A stretch of 64,000 nucleotides of DNA. Origin: Chitinophagaceae bacterium (lineage in GTDB: Bacteria; Bacteroidota; Bacteroidia; Chitinophagales; Chitinophagaceae). Position 1 is the stretch's first letter, and each line of letters starts with the position of its first letter. Shown piece by piece: positions 24,397 to 32,504 of the stretch. The notes below the pieces were generated by a model that saw only the letters and a list, made by a program, of their open reading frames with translations, did not search any database and was not told the DNA's origin. Made by a program: the position numbers and the translations under genes. The DNA is taken from the NCBI GenBank assembly GCA_024508725.1, contig JANINS010000003.1, positions 248,001 through 312,000 of the forward strand, read 5' to 3'.

Positions 24397-25443
24397 ATGG
24401 TTACAGCACAGCAGCAGAATATCAGGCATTTATCACTCCAGGAACTGGAAGCTTACTTCCTTGAAAAAGGTGAAAAGAAGTTCAGGGCCAAGCAGGTGTA
24501 TGAGTGGATCTGGAAAAAACATGCCCACAGCTTCGAAGCAATGAGCAATCTTTCCAAAGAAATGAGAGCTGATCTTGCTGCTAACTTTTCTTTACCGGCT
24601 TTATCTGTTGAAACAACTCAATTTAGTGCCGACGGCACCATCAAAAGCCGCTTTAAAACAACAGAAGGTCATTTGATCGAAGGAGTCCTTATCCCAACTG
24701 ATGACAGGAAAACCGCTTGTGTTTCTTCACAGATCGGCTGTAGCCTTAGTTGTAAATTCTGTGCTACCGGTTATATGGAACGTAAAAGAAACCTCAGCTA
24801 CGATGAGATCTATGATGAAGTAGTACTCATCAATCAACAAAGCGAAAAAGCTTACAATAAAAAACTCAGCAACATTGTGTTTATGGGTATGGGCGAACCA
24901 TTGCTCAATTACAGTAACATGATGAAAGCTGTAGAAATGATCACTTCAGAAGACGGGCTGGGCATGAGTCCAAGAAGAATTACCGTTTCAACTGCAGGTG
25001 TTGCCAAACAAATAAAAAAATTAGGTGATGACAAGGTAAAATTCAAACTGGCTTTATCACTGCATGCTGCCAACGATAAGAAGCGTAACGAGATCATGCC
25101 GATCAATGAAAGCAACAACATTGCTAATCTTATCGAAGCTTTGAATTACTTCTATAAACAAACAGGTAACGAGATCACTTTTGAGTATATCCTCTTCCAG
25201 AATTTCAACGATTCGATTGAAGATGCAAATGAGTTGATCAAAATTTATCGCCAGGTTCCTGCCGATCTCATCAACATCATCGAATACAATCCCATCGAAG
25301 CCGCTAAGTTTTTAAAGCCTGATGAAGATACCACTATGAAATTCATGCAGCATCTTGAAAAGAACAGGGTGAATGTAAGGCTTCGTCGCAGTCGTGGTAA
25401 AGATATTGATGCCGCTTGTGGTCAATTAGCAAACAAGAACTGA
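24397..25443 (+). CDS. rlmN: 23S rRNA (adenine-2503-C2)-methyltransferase
   Basis: A radical SAM enzyme that methylates C2 of A2503 in 23S rRNA (and A37 of some tRNAs). The radical SAM cluster motif CSLSCKFCATG (CX3CX2C) is at about residue 115, with preceding SSQIG. The SAM site GMGEPLLNY and the mechanistic Cys in the C-terminal RGKDIDAACGQL are present. Starting from MVTAQQQNIR gives 348 residues, the family length. It is flanked by a terminator upstream and stands as a single-gene unit. Confidence 0.96.
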   Translation: MVTAQQQNIRHLSLQELEAYFLEKGEKKFRAKQVYEWIWKKHAHSFEAMSNLSKEMRADLAANFSLPALSVETTQFSADGTIKSRFKTTEGHLIEGVLIPTDDRKTACVSSQIGCSLSCKFCATGYMERKRNLSYDEIYDEVVLINQQSEKAYNKKLSNIVFMGMGEPLLNYSNMMKAVEMITSEDGLGMSPRRITVSTAGVAKQIKKLGDDKVKFKLALSLHAANDKKRNEIMPINESNNIANLIEALNYFYKQTGNEITFEYILFQNFNDSIEDANELIKIYRQVPADLINIIEYNPIEAAKFLKPDEDTTMKFMQHLEKNRVNVRLRRSRGKDIDAACGQLANKN

Positions 25444-25545
25444 TCTGCTGCATTAACATTTCTGTAAATAACTTCTTTAAACCCACGTCATAGTGTGTGG
25501 TCTATTATTCTGTAAACAAGCAAAAACAGAAAATAAATCACAAGT

Positions 25546-26181
25546 ATGAAAAGAATATTCACCCTCTCATTTGCCGCTCTTTTATTAGCAGGTTCGGCAA
25601 TGGCGCAAGATGCTGCTAAAAAAGAAAGTAAGAAAGACAAAACCGGTAAAGAATGGAAAGCCGGTGATAAGAAAGGTAAACATGGCAAGCATGGTAAATA
25701 TAAAGGTGCTGCGTTTGCCAAAGACCTGAACCTCACCGATGCTCAGAAAGAGCAGATCAAAGCCATTAACCAGGAATATAAAGGCAAAGAGAAAGCTTCA
25801 AGAGAAGAGCGTAAAGCAAAGTTTGAATCGGTACTTACAGCCGAGCAAAAAGCAAAGCTGGCACAAATGCAGGAACAAAGAAAAACTGCAGCGAAGCAAC
25901 AGGGTGAAAAGCGTTACGAGTCGATGAAGAAAGACCTGAATCTTACCGATGCTCAGGGACAAAAGATCAAAGCGTTAAATGAAGATTTCCGGAACAAAGC
26001 AAAAGCGATCAGAGAAAATACATCTCTAACGCAGGATCAGAAAAAAGAACAATATAAAGCCTTGCATGAACAACGCCAGGCTCAAATGAAATCGATACTT
26101 ACTGCCGAACAGCAACAAAAGATCGACGCCAAAAAGAAAGAACTCAAAAACAAAAAGAATAAAAAAGCTACTACTAAGTAA
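25546..26181 (+). CDS. Periplasmic LTxxQ-repeat protein (Spy/CpxP-like)
   Basis: A 211-residue protein with a signal peptide (MKRIFTLSFAALLLAGSAMA) and two long helical repeats, each beginning DLNLTDAQ (about residues 62 and 127) and each containing a second SVLTAEQ or SILTAEQ. LTxxQ motifs define the Spy/CpxP family of periplasmic chaperone or stress proteins. The two halves are also alike at DNA level (GACCTGAAYCTYACCGATGC), so an internal duplication is likely. It is very rich in Lys and Gln, with a basic tail (NKKNKKATTK) that could bind anions or nucleic acid. Confidence 0.83.
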   Translation: MKRIFTLSFAALLLAGSAMAQDAAKKESKKDKTGKEWKAGDKKGKHGKHGKYKGAAFAKDLNLTDAQKEQIKAINQEYKGKEKASREERKAKFESVLTAEQKAKLAQMQEQRKTAAKQQGEKRYESMKKDLNLTDAQGQKIKALNEDFRNKAKAIRENTSLTQDQKKEQYKALHEQRQAQMKSILTAEQQQKIDAKKKELKNKKNKKATTK

Positions 26182-26229
26182 GTGTTATAGTGAGTGAGAG
26201 TGTTTAGTTTTAATGCGTATTCAATGAGA

Positions 26230-26262
26230 AAGCACCTGTCGTCTGGCAGGTGCTTTTTTTAT
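26230..26262 (+). terminator. Terminator after the LTxxQ gene
   Basis: AAGCACCTG (26230-26238) pairs with CAGGTGCTT (26247-26255), followed by a run of T. Confidence 0.88.
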
Positions 26263-26288
26263 CGTCTGACCGTCCCGGTCTGACGATA
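26261..26288. repeat. Hairpin built on GACCGTCCCGGTC, second copy
   Basis: It has the same 21-nt core as at 11177-11197 (here 26264-26284) and complementary outer arms ATCGTC/GACGAT. It lies directly after the terminator of the LTxxQ gene. Confidence 0.6.
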
Positions 26289-26324
26289 CCTACTATGCTG
26301 GAAAAGATGCTATACGTACTTCAG

Positions 26325-26382
26325 TTGAAGAGTGCGACGCAACAATTGATGCCATGAAAAGCTAAAGCTGGTCTCATAAAAC
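26325..26382 (+). repeat. Dispersed GAGTGCGACGCAAC repeat, copy upstream of the RsuA-type synthase
   Basis: It reads GTTGAAGAGTGCGACGCAAC then AATTGATGCCATGAAAAGCT and AAAGCTGGTCTCATAA. It is followed at 26404-26411 by a -7 box and is co-oriented with the gene at 26447. Confidence 0.65.
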
Positions 26383-26403
26383 CAAAACTCGAAACTAAAA
26401 ACT

Positions 26404-26411
26404 TACCTTTG
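26404..26411 (+). promoter_or_regulatory. -7 box TACCTTTG upstream of the RsuA-type synthase
   Basis: An exact TAnnTTTG match 35 nt upstream of the ATG at 26447. It begins 22 nt after the end of the dispersed repeat. Confidence 0.5.
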
Positions 26412-26446
26412 CCATTCCTGTTGAAAGAACAGCAAAATCTACTACA

Positions 26447-27811
26447 ATGAGTAAAAAGCCATTCGAGAAGTTCATTAAACCCGAACTTAAAGGTGCTAAG
26501 AAAAAAGAAGCCATTCGCCAGCAAAAAAGAAAACTGAAAGAAGAAGCGAGGCAAAGAGGCGAAGAATTCCGCAGAAAAGAAGCAGAAAAATACCAGGCTG
26601 TAGGTACGAAATATGGCAACACTCCAGAACAAAGAAATCCAAAACCGGAAATAAGAGGTAAGAAGTCGGATGTAAGAAGTACAAAGTCAGAAGTACGAAA
26701 TACGAATGACGAAAGATCAACAGCACCTGGCATCCAGCATCCGGCATCCAGTGAAATGCCTTTGAATAAATTCATTGCGCATGCCGGTGTTAGCGGAAGA
26801 AGAGAAGCTGCTGAGCTGGTGAAAGAAGGTAAAGTAACCGTGAATGGCGACATCATTTACGAACCGGGTTATAAGGTTAGAGGAAATGAGGACATCAAAG
26901 TGAATGGCAAAAAGGTTTTCTCGCAAAAGAACCTTGTTTATATACTGCTGAATAAGCCTAAAGATTATCTCACTACATTGAAAGATCCGGAAGGCAGAAG
27001 AACGGTGATGGATCTTATTAAAGCTGCAACAAAAGAAAGAGTATACCCGGTAGGCAGATTGGATAGAAATACAACCGGTGTTTTATTGTTGACGAACGAT
27101 GGAGAGTTAGCCCAGAAGCTTACACATCCAAGCTTTGAGATCAAGAAGATATACGAAGTAAAGCTTGACAAGGTTGTGCAGAAGAAAGATATGGATGCTA
27201 TTGTAAATGGGATCACTTTAGAAGATGGTTTTATCAAAGCTGATGCAGTAAGTTATGCCGATACAAAAGATAAGACTGTTGTAGGTATCGAAATTCATAG
27301 CGGAAGAAACAGGATCGTTAGAAGAATATTTGAACACCTTGGTTACGATGTTCGTAATCTTGATCGTGTGATGTTTGCTAACCTTACCAAGAAAAATGTT
27401 GATCGTGGTAAATGGAGATTCCTGAACGAGAAAGAAGTTCGCCTGCTCAAGTTCATGAACCAAAGTTTTGTAAGAGCAAGGAAAGAAGCATCGGAGAAAC
27501 AGCAGCAGGAAGTAGATCAACTACTACAACAAGATACACCTGTAAAGAAATCTCTTAAAGAAAAAAGCACACCAGCTTCCCAACCAAGGAAGAGAATGTA
27601 TAAAGAAGCTGTTGAAGATAAAAGAGCAGCTCGTCCTAAGAAGAACTTCTCCCGTACTGATGATAAGAAGCCATCCAGGGCTTCATCATTCGATAAAAGA
27701 AGTACAGATAAAAGACCTGCCTCTAAGCCTCGTACTGAACGTGGCTCAGAAGGTAAACGTTCTTACAAATCATCTGTACCGGCAAAAAGATCAAACGACA
27801 GGAGAAGATAA
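26447..27811 (+). CDS. RsuA/RluB-family pseudouridine synthase with long basic tails
   Basis: This isomerises a uridine in rRNA. The central part has an S4 RNA-binding domain (MPLNKFIAHAGVSGRREAAE at about residue 104) and the catalytic domain with VGRLDRNTTGVLLLTNDG (active-site Asp in RLD). The 454 residues exceed the 240-300 of the core. A Lys/Arg-rich N-terminal region of about 60 residues is followed by a repeat-coded insert (roughly residues 60-104, KKSDVRSTKSEVRNT). The last about 100 residues form a basic disordered tail. Such tails are common in Bacteroidota rRNA enzymes. The stop overlaps the next start by one base (TAATG). Confidence 0.93.
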   Translation: MSKKPFEKFIKPELKGAKKKEAIRQQKRKLKEEARQRGEEFRRKEAEKYQAVGTKYGNTPEQRNPKPEIRGKKSDVRSTKSEVRNTNDERSTAPGIQHPASSEMPLNKFIAHAGVSGRREAAELVKEGKVTVNGDIIYEPGYKVRGNEDIKVNGKKVFSQKNLVYILLNKPKDYLTTLKDPEGRRTVMDLIKAATKERVYPVGRLDRNTTGVLLLTNDGELAQKLTHPSFEIKKIYEVKLDKVVQKKDMDAIVNGITLEDGFIKADAVSYADTKDKTVVGIEIHSGRNRIVRRIFEHLGYDVRNLDRVMFANLTKKNVDRGKWRFLNEKEVRLLKFMNQSFVRARKEASEKQQQEVDQLLQQDTPVKKSLKEKSTPASQPRKRMYKEAVEDKRAARPKKNFSRTDDKKPSRASSFDKRSTDKRPASKPRTERGSEGKRSYKSSVPAKRSNDRRR

Positions 27812-28524
27812 TGCGTTACGAGATCATACACGAGAATGATGCTTTTGTAGCGGTGAATAAACCTGCAGGTTTACTTTCAGTTCCTGATCGTGCCGGGCAG
27901 GAACTTTCGCTGAAACAGTTATTGAAAGAACGTTACGGAAACATATTCACTGTTCATCGTTTAGATAAAGACACCAGTGGTATCATCATATTTGCAAAGG
28001 ATGAAATTGCACATAAAGCACTCTCTGTAAAATTTGAAGGCAGAGACATTGAGAAATTTTACCTTGGATTGGTACAGGGCAAACCGATGAACGATAAAGG
28101 AACGGTGGATGCTGCTATTACTGAACATCCCGGCAAACAGTTGAAGATGATGACACATGCCAGCGGCAAACCATCGCTTACCGATTATGAATTGCTCGAA
28201 ACATTTGGCACTTATTCATGGATGCAATTCCAGATTCATACAGGGCGAACACACCAGATCCGTGTGCACATGCAGTACATCGGTAATCCAATTGTATGTG
28301 ATGAGTTATACGGAAATGGCGAACCGATTCGTATCTCTGCATTAAAAGGAAAGAAGTTCAAACTATCGAATGATGTGCTGGAAGAAAAACCCATTCTCTC
28401 AAGACTGGCTTTGCACTCGTGGAAACTGAACTTTGAGTTGAATGGAGAACAGTTCAATTTAGAAGCCGAAATTCCAAAAGATCTGCGAGCCACATTGCAG
28501 CAGTTGCGGAAGTGGAAAGGATGA
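27811..28524 (+). CDS. RluA-family pseudouridine synthase
   Basis: This forms pseudouridine in rRNA or tRNA; the exact target is not visible. The 237 residues contain the RluA active-site motif VHRLDKDTSGIIIFAKD near residue 49, and TGRTHQIRVHMQYIGNPIVC near residue 145. No S4 domain precedes it. The start overlaps the stop of the RsuA-type gene by one base, so the two are translationally coupled and probably made together. Confidence 0.93.
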   Translation: MRYEIIHENDAFVAVNKPAGLLSVPDRAGQELSLKQLLKERYGNIFTVHRLDKDTSGIIIFAKDEIAHKALSVKFEGRDIEKFYLGLVQGKPMNDKGTVDAAITEHPGKQLKMMTHASGKPSLTDYELLETFGTYSWMQFQIHTGRTHQIRVHMQYIGNPIVCDELYGNGEPIRISALKGKKFKLSNDVLEEKPILSRLALHSWKLNFELNGEQFNLEAEIPKDLRATLQQLRKWKG

Positions 28525-28532
28525 GATGGTTA

Positions 28533-28847
28533 TCACATTCCCCTGTCTCTATCATGTAATTTTTTCAATATTTCTGCAGACATATTATCCGAATACATAC
28601 CGTATCCCATTACCAGGTAGCCCTTAAGTCCTGTTTTCGATTCTATGGCATATACCACTGCTTCATCTGCAGGATCTGAGTTTCCTTCATAACGATAGAC
28701 ATCTACAATATCAAATTCATCAGCATTGAATTTATCAGAGTGGCAGGCAATGCAATTGTTCTCCAGGTTAAAATCAATGGTAAAACCTTGCTCTTTTAAT
28801 TGATTAATGGCTTCTGTTACAGTGCCGTAATGAAAGTTATCCTTCAT
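28533..28847 (-). CDS. Short conserved Bacteroidota protein (unknown function)
   Basis: About 104 residues from the ATG at 28847 (MKDNFHYGTVTEAINQLKEQ). A longer frame to 28940 would overlap the upstream gene. The alpha/beta pattern includes NNCIACHSDKFNADEFDI and SKTGLKGYLVMGYGMYSD. Proteins of this type are often labelled phosphoribosylpyrophosphate synthetase in databases, but it lacks the PRPP-binding loop and is far too short, so I do not use that name. It is coupled to the cupin gene (10-nt gap). Confidence 0.7.
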   Translation of the reverse strand: MKDNFHYGTVTEAINQLKEQGFTIDFNLENNCIACHSDKFNADEFDIVDVYRYEGNSDPADEAVVYAIESKTGLKGYLVMGYGMYSDNMSAEILKKLHDRDRGM

Positions 28848-28857
28848 AGTAATGCAT

Positions 28858-29190
28858 TTATCCTTGTGTGAGTAAACATAAACTGTCTTCCAGTGCTTTG
28901 ACTGCATGTTCCGCTTCCACCGGAATATCAATTTCATCATATTGATGCAGCGTTACCTCCTTGCCTCCTTCTGTATAAACCACATTTCCATTTATCACTA
29001 CTAATTTGGTTGGCTGATGTGCAGTATGATCTTTTAATGCCATTCCTTTTTTAAATGCCAATACCAGAACCTTACAATGATCACATTTATGGAGTGCTTT
29101 CGCAACAGGATGTTGAGCGTGTTGCAATTGATCCAAAACATCTTTTATTACCATAAAGTAATCTTTAGCTACTAAAGGTACTTCCTTCAT
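28858..29190 (-). CDS. Cupin-domain protein
   Basis: A 110-residue single-domain cupin: the conserved small barrel includes MALKDHTAHQPTKLVVINGN and VTLHQYDEIDIPVEAEHAVK, giving His residues at the two motif positions. Metal binding is plausible. Small cupins have many roles and the substrate cannot be told. It forms a two-gene unit with the short conserved protein downstream, and its start is divergent from the DNA ligase gene. Confidence 0.8.
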   Translation of the reverse strand: MKEVPLVAKDYFMVIKDVLDQLQHAQHPVAKALHKCDHCKVLVLAFKKGMALKDHTAHQPTKLVVINGNVVYTEGGKEVTLHQYDEIDIPVEAEHAVKALEDSLCLLTQG

Positions 29191-29257
29191 TGATAAGGCA
29201 GTGTTTGTTAGAATAGTAATTACCTATTTCGCAAACAAGCATGAAATTTGAAGTCAA

Positions 29258-29265
29258 CATATTTG
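29258..29265 (+). promoter_or_regulatory. Probable -7 box of the DNA ligase gene (CATATTTG)
   Basis: One mismatch to TAnnTTTG, 12 nt before the ATG at 29278. It supports that ATG over the in-frame start at 29248. Confidence 0.35.
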
Positions 29266-29277
29266 CACATCAGCACA

Positions 29278-31047
29278 ATGAAAAACTTCGCTCAACTCGT
29301 TAACATCCTCGGCACCTCAACTAAAACCAATGAACGGTTAGAAGCACTTTCTAATTATTTCGCTACTGCCGATGATAAAGACAAGGTTTGGGTGATCGCT
29401 CTTTTTACAGGCCGTCGTCCAAAGAGAGCAGTGAATTCTACAAAGCTTTGGGAATGGTGTGGTGAGTTAACCAATCTTCCTACCTGGTTGTTTGCTGAGT
29501 GTTATCACAGTGTTGGAGATCTGGCTGAAACGATATCGTTGGTACTCCCTGAAAATATTTCTCTTTCGGTCGACGGTCAGCAATCGTCAGTAGACCGAAG
29601 CTTATCATTCAACACCCAACATCCAACCTCCAACAGCACTTCTCCTGTCATCCGTAAACTGTCAACTGACAACTCCCTCTCCTACTATCTCGAAACACTT
29701 ATCTCAATAAGCAAAGAAGATGAATCCATCCGCAAACAGTTCATCTTAGAATCATGGAGTGAGATGAACCAGCTCGAACGTTTTGTATTCACCAAACTCA
29801 TCACCGGTAATTTCCGTATCGGAGTTTCACAAGGTTTAATGGTGAATGCATTAGCGAAAACCACAGGTATGGAATCATCGATCATTGCTCATCGCATTAG
29901 TGGTAACTGGGATCCATCCAACATTACATTTGATGAATTGCTCACAGAACATGCATCTACAACAGATCATTCCAAACCATATCCATTTTATTTAGCGTAT
30001 GCATTACAAGATGAACCAGGAACATTAGGTGAGCCGGAAGAATGGCAGGCAGAATGGAAGTGGGATGGCATTCGTGGACAGATCATCAAACGCAACAATG
30101 AATTATTTGTATGGAGCCGTGGCGAAGAACTGATCACTGATAAATTTCCCGAGTACACACATCTCAAAGAATTGCTGCCTGATGGAATTGTATTGGATGG
30201 TGAGATACTTCCTTTCAATGGTGAAATGCCTTTGCCTTTTGCTGCACTGCAAACCCGCATCGGCAGGAAGAACGTAACCAAAAAACAACTATCCGAAGCA
30301 CCGGTTGCATTTTTCGCTTATGACCTGTTGGAATATAATTATGAAGATTACCGCAACAAGCCATTGCATGAACGTAGATCCAGGCTGGAAGAGATCATTC
30401 AATCAATCACTCTCTCATCATCTAATAATCAAACTTCAACTTTCAACAGTCAACGAGAAACAACAAACGAGAAACCAGTAACGAAGAACGAATTAATAAT
30501 CAAACTCTCTCCTGTTATTGATTTTTCCTCTTGGGAAAATCTCGCCGAAACCCGTTCTCATGCAAGAGAAATGGGCAGTGAAGGTCTCATGCTAAAACGA
30601 AAGTCATCGATCTATCAAACAGGACGAAAAGTCGGTGATTGGTGGAAGTGGAAGATCGATCCTTTAGTAATTGATGCGGTAATGGTGTATGCTCAAAAAG
30701 GTAGCGGACGAAGAAGCAATCTCTACACCGATTATACTTTTGCTGTTCGTGACGGTGATAAGCTCGTCACTTTTACCAAAGCTTACAGTGGATTAACCGA
30801 TAAAGAATTTGCACAGGTAGATGCTTTCGTTAAACGCAATAGCCTGGAAAAATTCGGACCTGTTCGTACCGTTAAACCTGAACTGGTTTTCGAGATTGCT
30901 TTCGAAGGTATTGCAGCAAGCAATCGTCATAAGAGTGGTGTGGCACTTCGATTTCCCCGTATCAATCGATGGAGAAGAGATAAAAAAGCGGATGAGATCA
31001 ATACGCTTGATGATCTGAAAGAGATGCTGAGCATGTATGGGAAATGA
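29278..31047 (+). CDS. ATP-dependent DNA ligase
   Basis: This seals nicks with ATP via a lysyl-AMP intermediate. Motif I is EWKWDGIRGQ near residue 261 (Lys nucleophile), followed by motif III/IIIa (LDGEILPF, FFAYDLLEY), motif IV (EGLMLKRKSS) and motif V (WWKWKIDP). An OB-fold domain with VFEIAFEGIAAS closes the protein. The N-terminal DNA-binding domain is present, giving 589 residues. This class is often grouped with a helicase and a phosphoesterase; neither is next to it here. Two low-complexity inserts, about residues 100-138 and 381-405, are coded by short-period repeat DNA and interrupt otherwise conserved regions. Confidence 0.93.
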   Translation: MKNFAQLVNILGTSTKTNERLEALSNYFATADDKDKVWVIALFTGRRPKRAVNSTKLWEWCGELTNLPTWLFAECYHSVGDLAETISLVLPENISLSVDGQQSSVDRSLSFNTQHPTSNSTSPVIRKLSTDNSLSYYLETLISISKEDESIRKQFILESWSEMNQLERFVFTKLITGNFRIGVSQGLMVNALAKTTGMESSIIAHRISGNWDPSNITFDELLTEHASTTDHSKPYPFYLAYALQDEPGTLGEPEEWQAEWKWDGIRGQIIKRNNELFVWSRGEELITDKFPEYTHLKELLPDGIVLDGEILPFNGEMPLPFAALQTRIGRKNVTKKQLSEAPVAFFAYDLLEYNYEDYRNKPLHERRSRLEEIIQSITLSSSNNQTSTFNSQRETTNEKPVTKNELIIKLSPVIDFSSWENLAETRSHAREMGSEGLMLKRKSSIYQTGRKVGDWWKWKIDPLVIDAVMVYAQKGSGRRSNLYTDYTFAVRDGDKLVTFTKAYSGLTDKEFAQVDAFVKRNSLEKFGPVRTVKPELVFEIAFEGIAASNRHKSGVALRFPRINRWRRDKKADEINTLDDLKEMLSMYGK

Positions 31048-31050
31048 AGT

Positions 31051-31133
31051 CCTGGCTTCAACATTTTACTTTCCTTGTTCTTTTTCCTTGAGAAAATAAG
31101 CTACCTGGCTTCAACATTCTACATTCCTTGTTC
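31051..31133. repeat. Imperfect direct repeat of about 30 bp
   Basis: Copies at 31051-31080 and 31104-31133 both begin CCTGGCTTCAACATT and end CCTTGTTC, with three mismatches between them. They lie in the 250-nt gap between the ligase and the broken gene at 31300; that gap holds no convincing ORF. Confidence 0.7.
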
Positions 31134-31147
31134 CTTGTTCGGTATTC

Positions 31148-31207
31148 TTATGAGCCATAAGCCGGCACTACTATTCAGCTTTCGTTGCGTCGCACTCTTG
31201 TACTGAA
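31148..31207 (-). repeat. Dispersed GTACAAGAGTGCGACGCAAC repeat, reverse copy
   Basis: On the minus strand it reads TTCAGTACAAGAGTGCGACG then CAACGAAAGCTGAATAGTAG and TGCCGGCTTATGGCTCATAA. It is one of the longest copies. It is not followed by a minus-strand gene start nearby. Confidence 0.65.
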
Positions 31208-31299
31208 ATTTTTTATTCAGCTATTTGACATTATAATTTCTAAGTCTGATAGCATGCAACTCAATTTACAATTTCCGTTTATGACTAACTTAGCTCATC

Positions 31300-31806
31300 A
31301 TGAAAGTCTATTTCACCGAAACACAACGGTTCAGGCAATGGTGGCTTATCGTATTGCTTATTGTAGTTAACCTTATTGCCATATCTGCTCTTTACTTCAG
31401 TTTACAAGACCCAATTGCAAATGATCAACTCACAACAGCAGAGATCATCCTGGTCATTGGCGCAGGACCTATATTATCTATTATCCTTATCCTCATCCCA
31501 AAACTTGAAACACGGATACAACAAGATGGCATTTACATTAAGTTCTTTCCGTTTCATTGGTCGTATAAGATTTATAAATGGTCAGATATTTCTAAAGCGT
31601 AGGTAAGACAATATAATCCTTTAGGAGAATATGGAGGATGGGGTATCAGGCTTGGCTTTGGTAATGGTAAGGCTTATAATGTAAGTGGCAATACAGGACT
31701 GCAACTCGAATTACATAATGGAAAGAAAGTGCTTATCGGCACCAATCGTTCTAATGAGTTACAACACATTGTGACAGACCTACAATCTCAACAAATCGTT
31801 GATTGA
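31300..31806 (+). pseudogene. Membrane-associated PH-like protein gene broken by a single amber codon
   Basis: The frame from the ATG at 31300 runs through two hydrophobic helices (WWLIVLLIVVNLIAISALYF and IILVIGAGPILSIILILIP), then hits TAG at 31600-31602 after YKWSDISKA. The same frame continues without another stop to TGA at 31804, coding VRQYNPLGEYGGWGIRLGFG and further plausible residues ending QQIVD. The full product would be 168 residues. The codon at the break fits a Tyr (KAYVRQYNP). It may be a true pseudogene, a sequencing error, or a recent allele. Confidence 0.82.
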
Positions 31807-31899
31807 GTAAATCTTTCTTTATCCTTACAACAAGATGTTAATTCAATTTTCAAATTAATAACTCCTTTTTACTTTGTTCTCTAACCAAATAAAAAACAC

Positions 31900-32445
31900 A
31901 TGAGAACATCACTTTTACTCTTCACTTTACTCATCATCTCGTTTGCATCGAAAGCTCAAATAAACAAAGGCAATATGCTTGTTGGCGGTAGCGGTTATTA
32001 CATCGGCAATAAATCAGGCCCACAGGCAGGAGATAAACAACGCCAGTTTGGTCTTTCTGCCAACTTCGGTTACTTTGTTGTCAATCGGCTGGCGGTTGGT
32101 ATCAGGCCAGGAATTACTGCCGAGAAGTTAGAAACAAGTATCTATAAACAGAAAAATCGTAGTTACAGTCTCGGACCTTTTGCTCGGTATTATATTTTAC
32201 CGGTGAAAAATAAAATGAGTATTCTGGCAGAGGCACAGTACAACTATAGCCATTATAAGTACATGAATACTTTCCCCGCAGTAAGTACTACAACAAACAA
32301 AGTTGAAACATACACCGTTGGTGCAGGACCTGCTTTTTTTCTGAATAAGAATATCTCGCTGGAGCTTACCGGTAATTACCAAAGAACATTAAAGACTAAA
32401 CAGGAACGTTTTATAGCAATGCTGGGTTTTCAATTACACATCTAA
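31900..32445 (+). CDS. Outer membrane beta-barrel protein
   Basis: A 181-residue protein with a signal peptide (MRTSLLLFTLLIISFASKAQ) and alternating strands of an eight-stranded barrel: FGLSANFGYFVVNRLAVGIR, YSLGPFARYYILPVKNKMSI, and the terminal strand ERFIAMLGFQLHI. It resembles the OmpW/PorT-type small barrels. Ligand and role are unknown. It has a terminator 15 nt downstream and stands alone. Confidence 0.85.
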   Translation: MRTSLLLFTLLIISFASKAQINKGNMLVGGSGYYIGNKSGPQAGDKQRQFGLSANFGYFVVNRLAVGIRPGITAEKLETSIYKQKNRSYSLGPFARYYILPVKNKMSILAEAQYNYSHYKYMNTFPAVSTTTNKVETYTVGAGPAFFLNKNISLELTGNYQRTLKTKQERFIAMLGFQLHI

Positions 32446-32460
32446 TAGATACAAATAAAG

Positions 32461-32493
32461 AAGCCTCGCAATGATGCGAGGCTTAATTCTTTA
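32461..32493 (+). terminator. Terminator after the beta-barrel gene
   Basis: AAGCCTCGCA (32461-32470) pairs perfectly with TGCGAGGCTT (32475-32484) around ATGA, followed by a T-rich stretch. Confidence 0.82.
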
Positions 32494-32504
32494 AAGCCAA
32501 AAAC

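Noticed and set aside
28533-28847. Phosphoribosylpyrophosphate synthetase
   Set aside because: A label often attached to such short proteins, but the PRPP and ATP motifs are absent and the length is a third of the enzyme.
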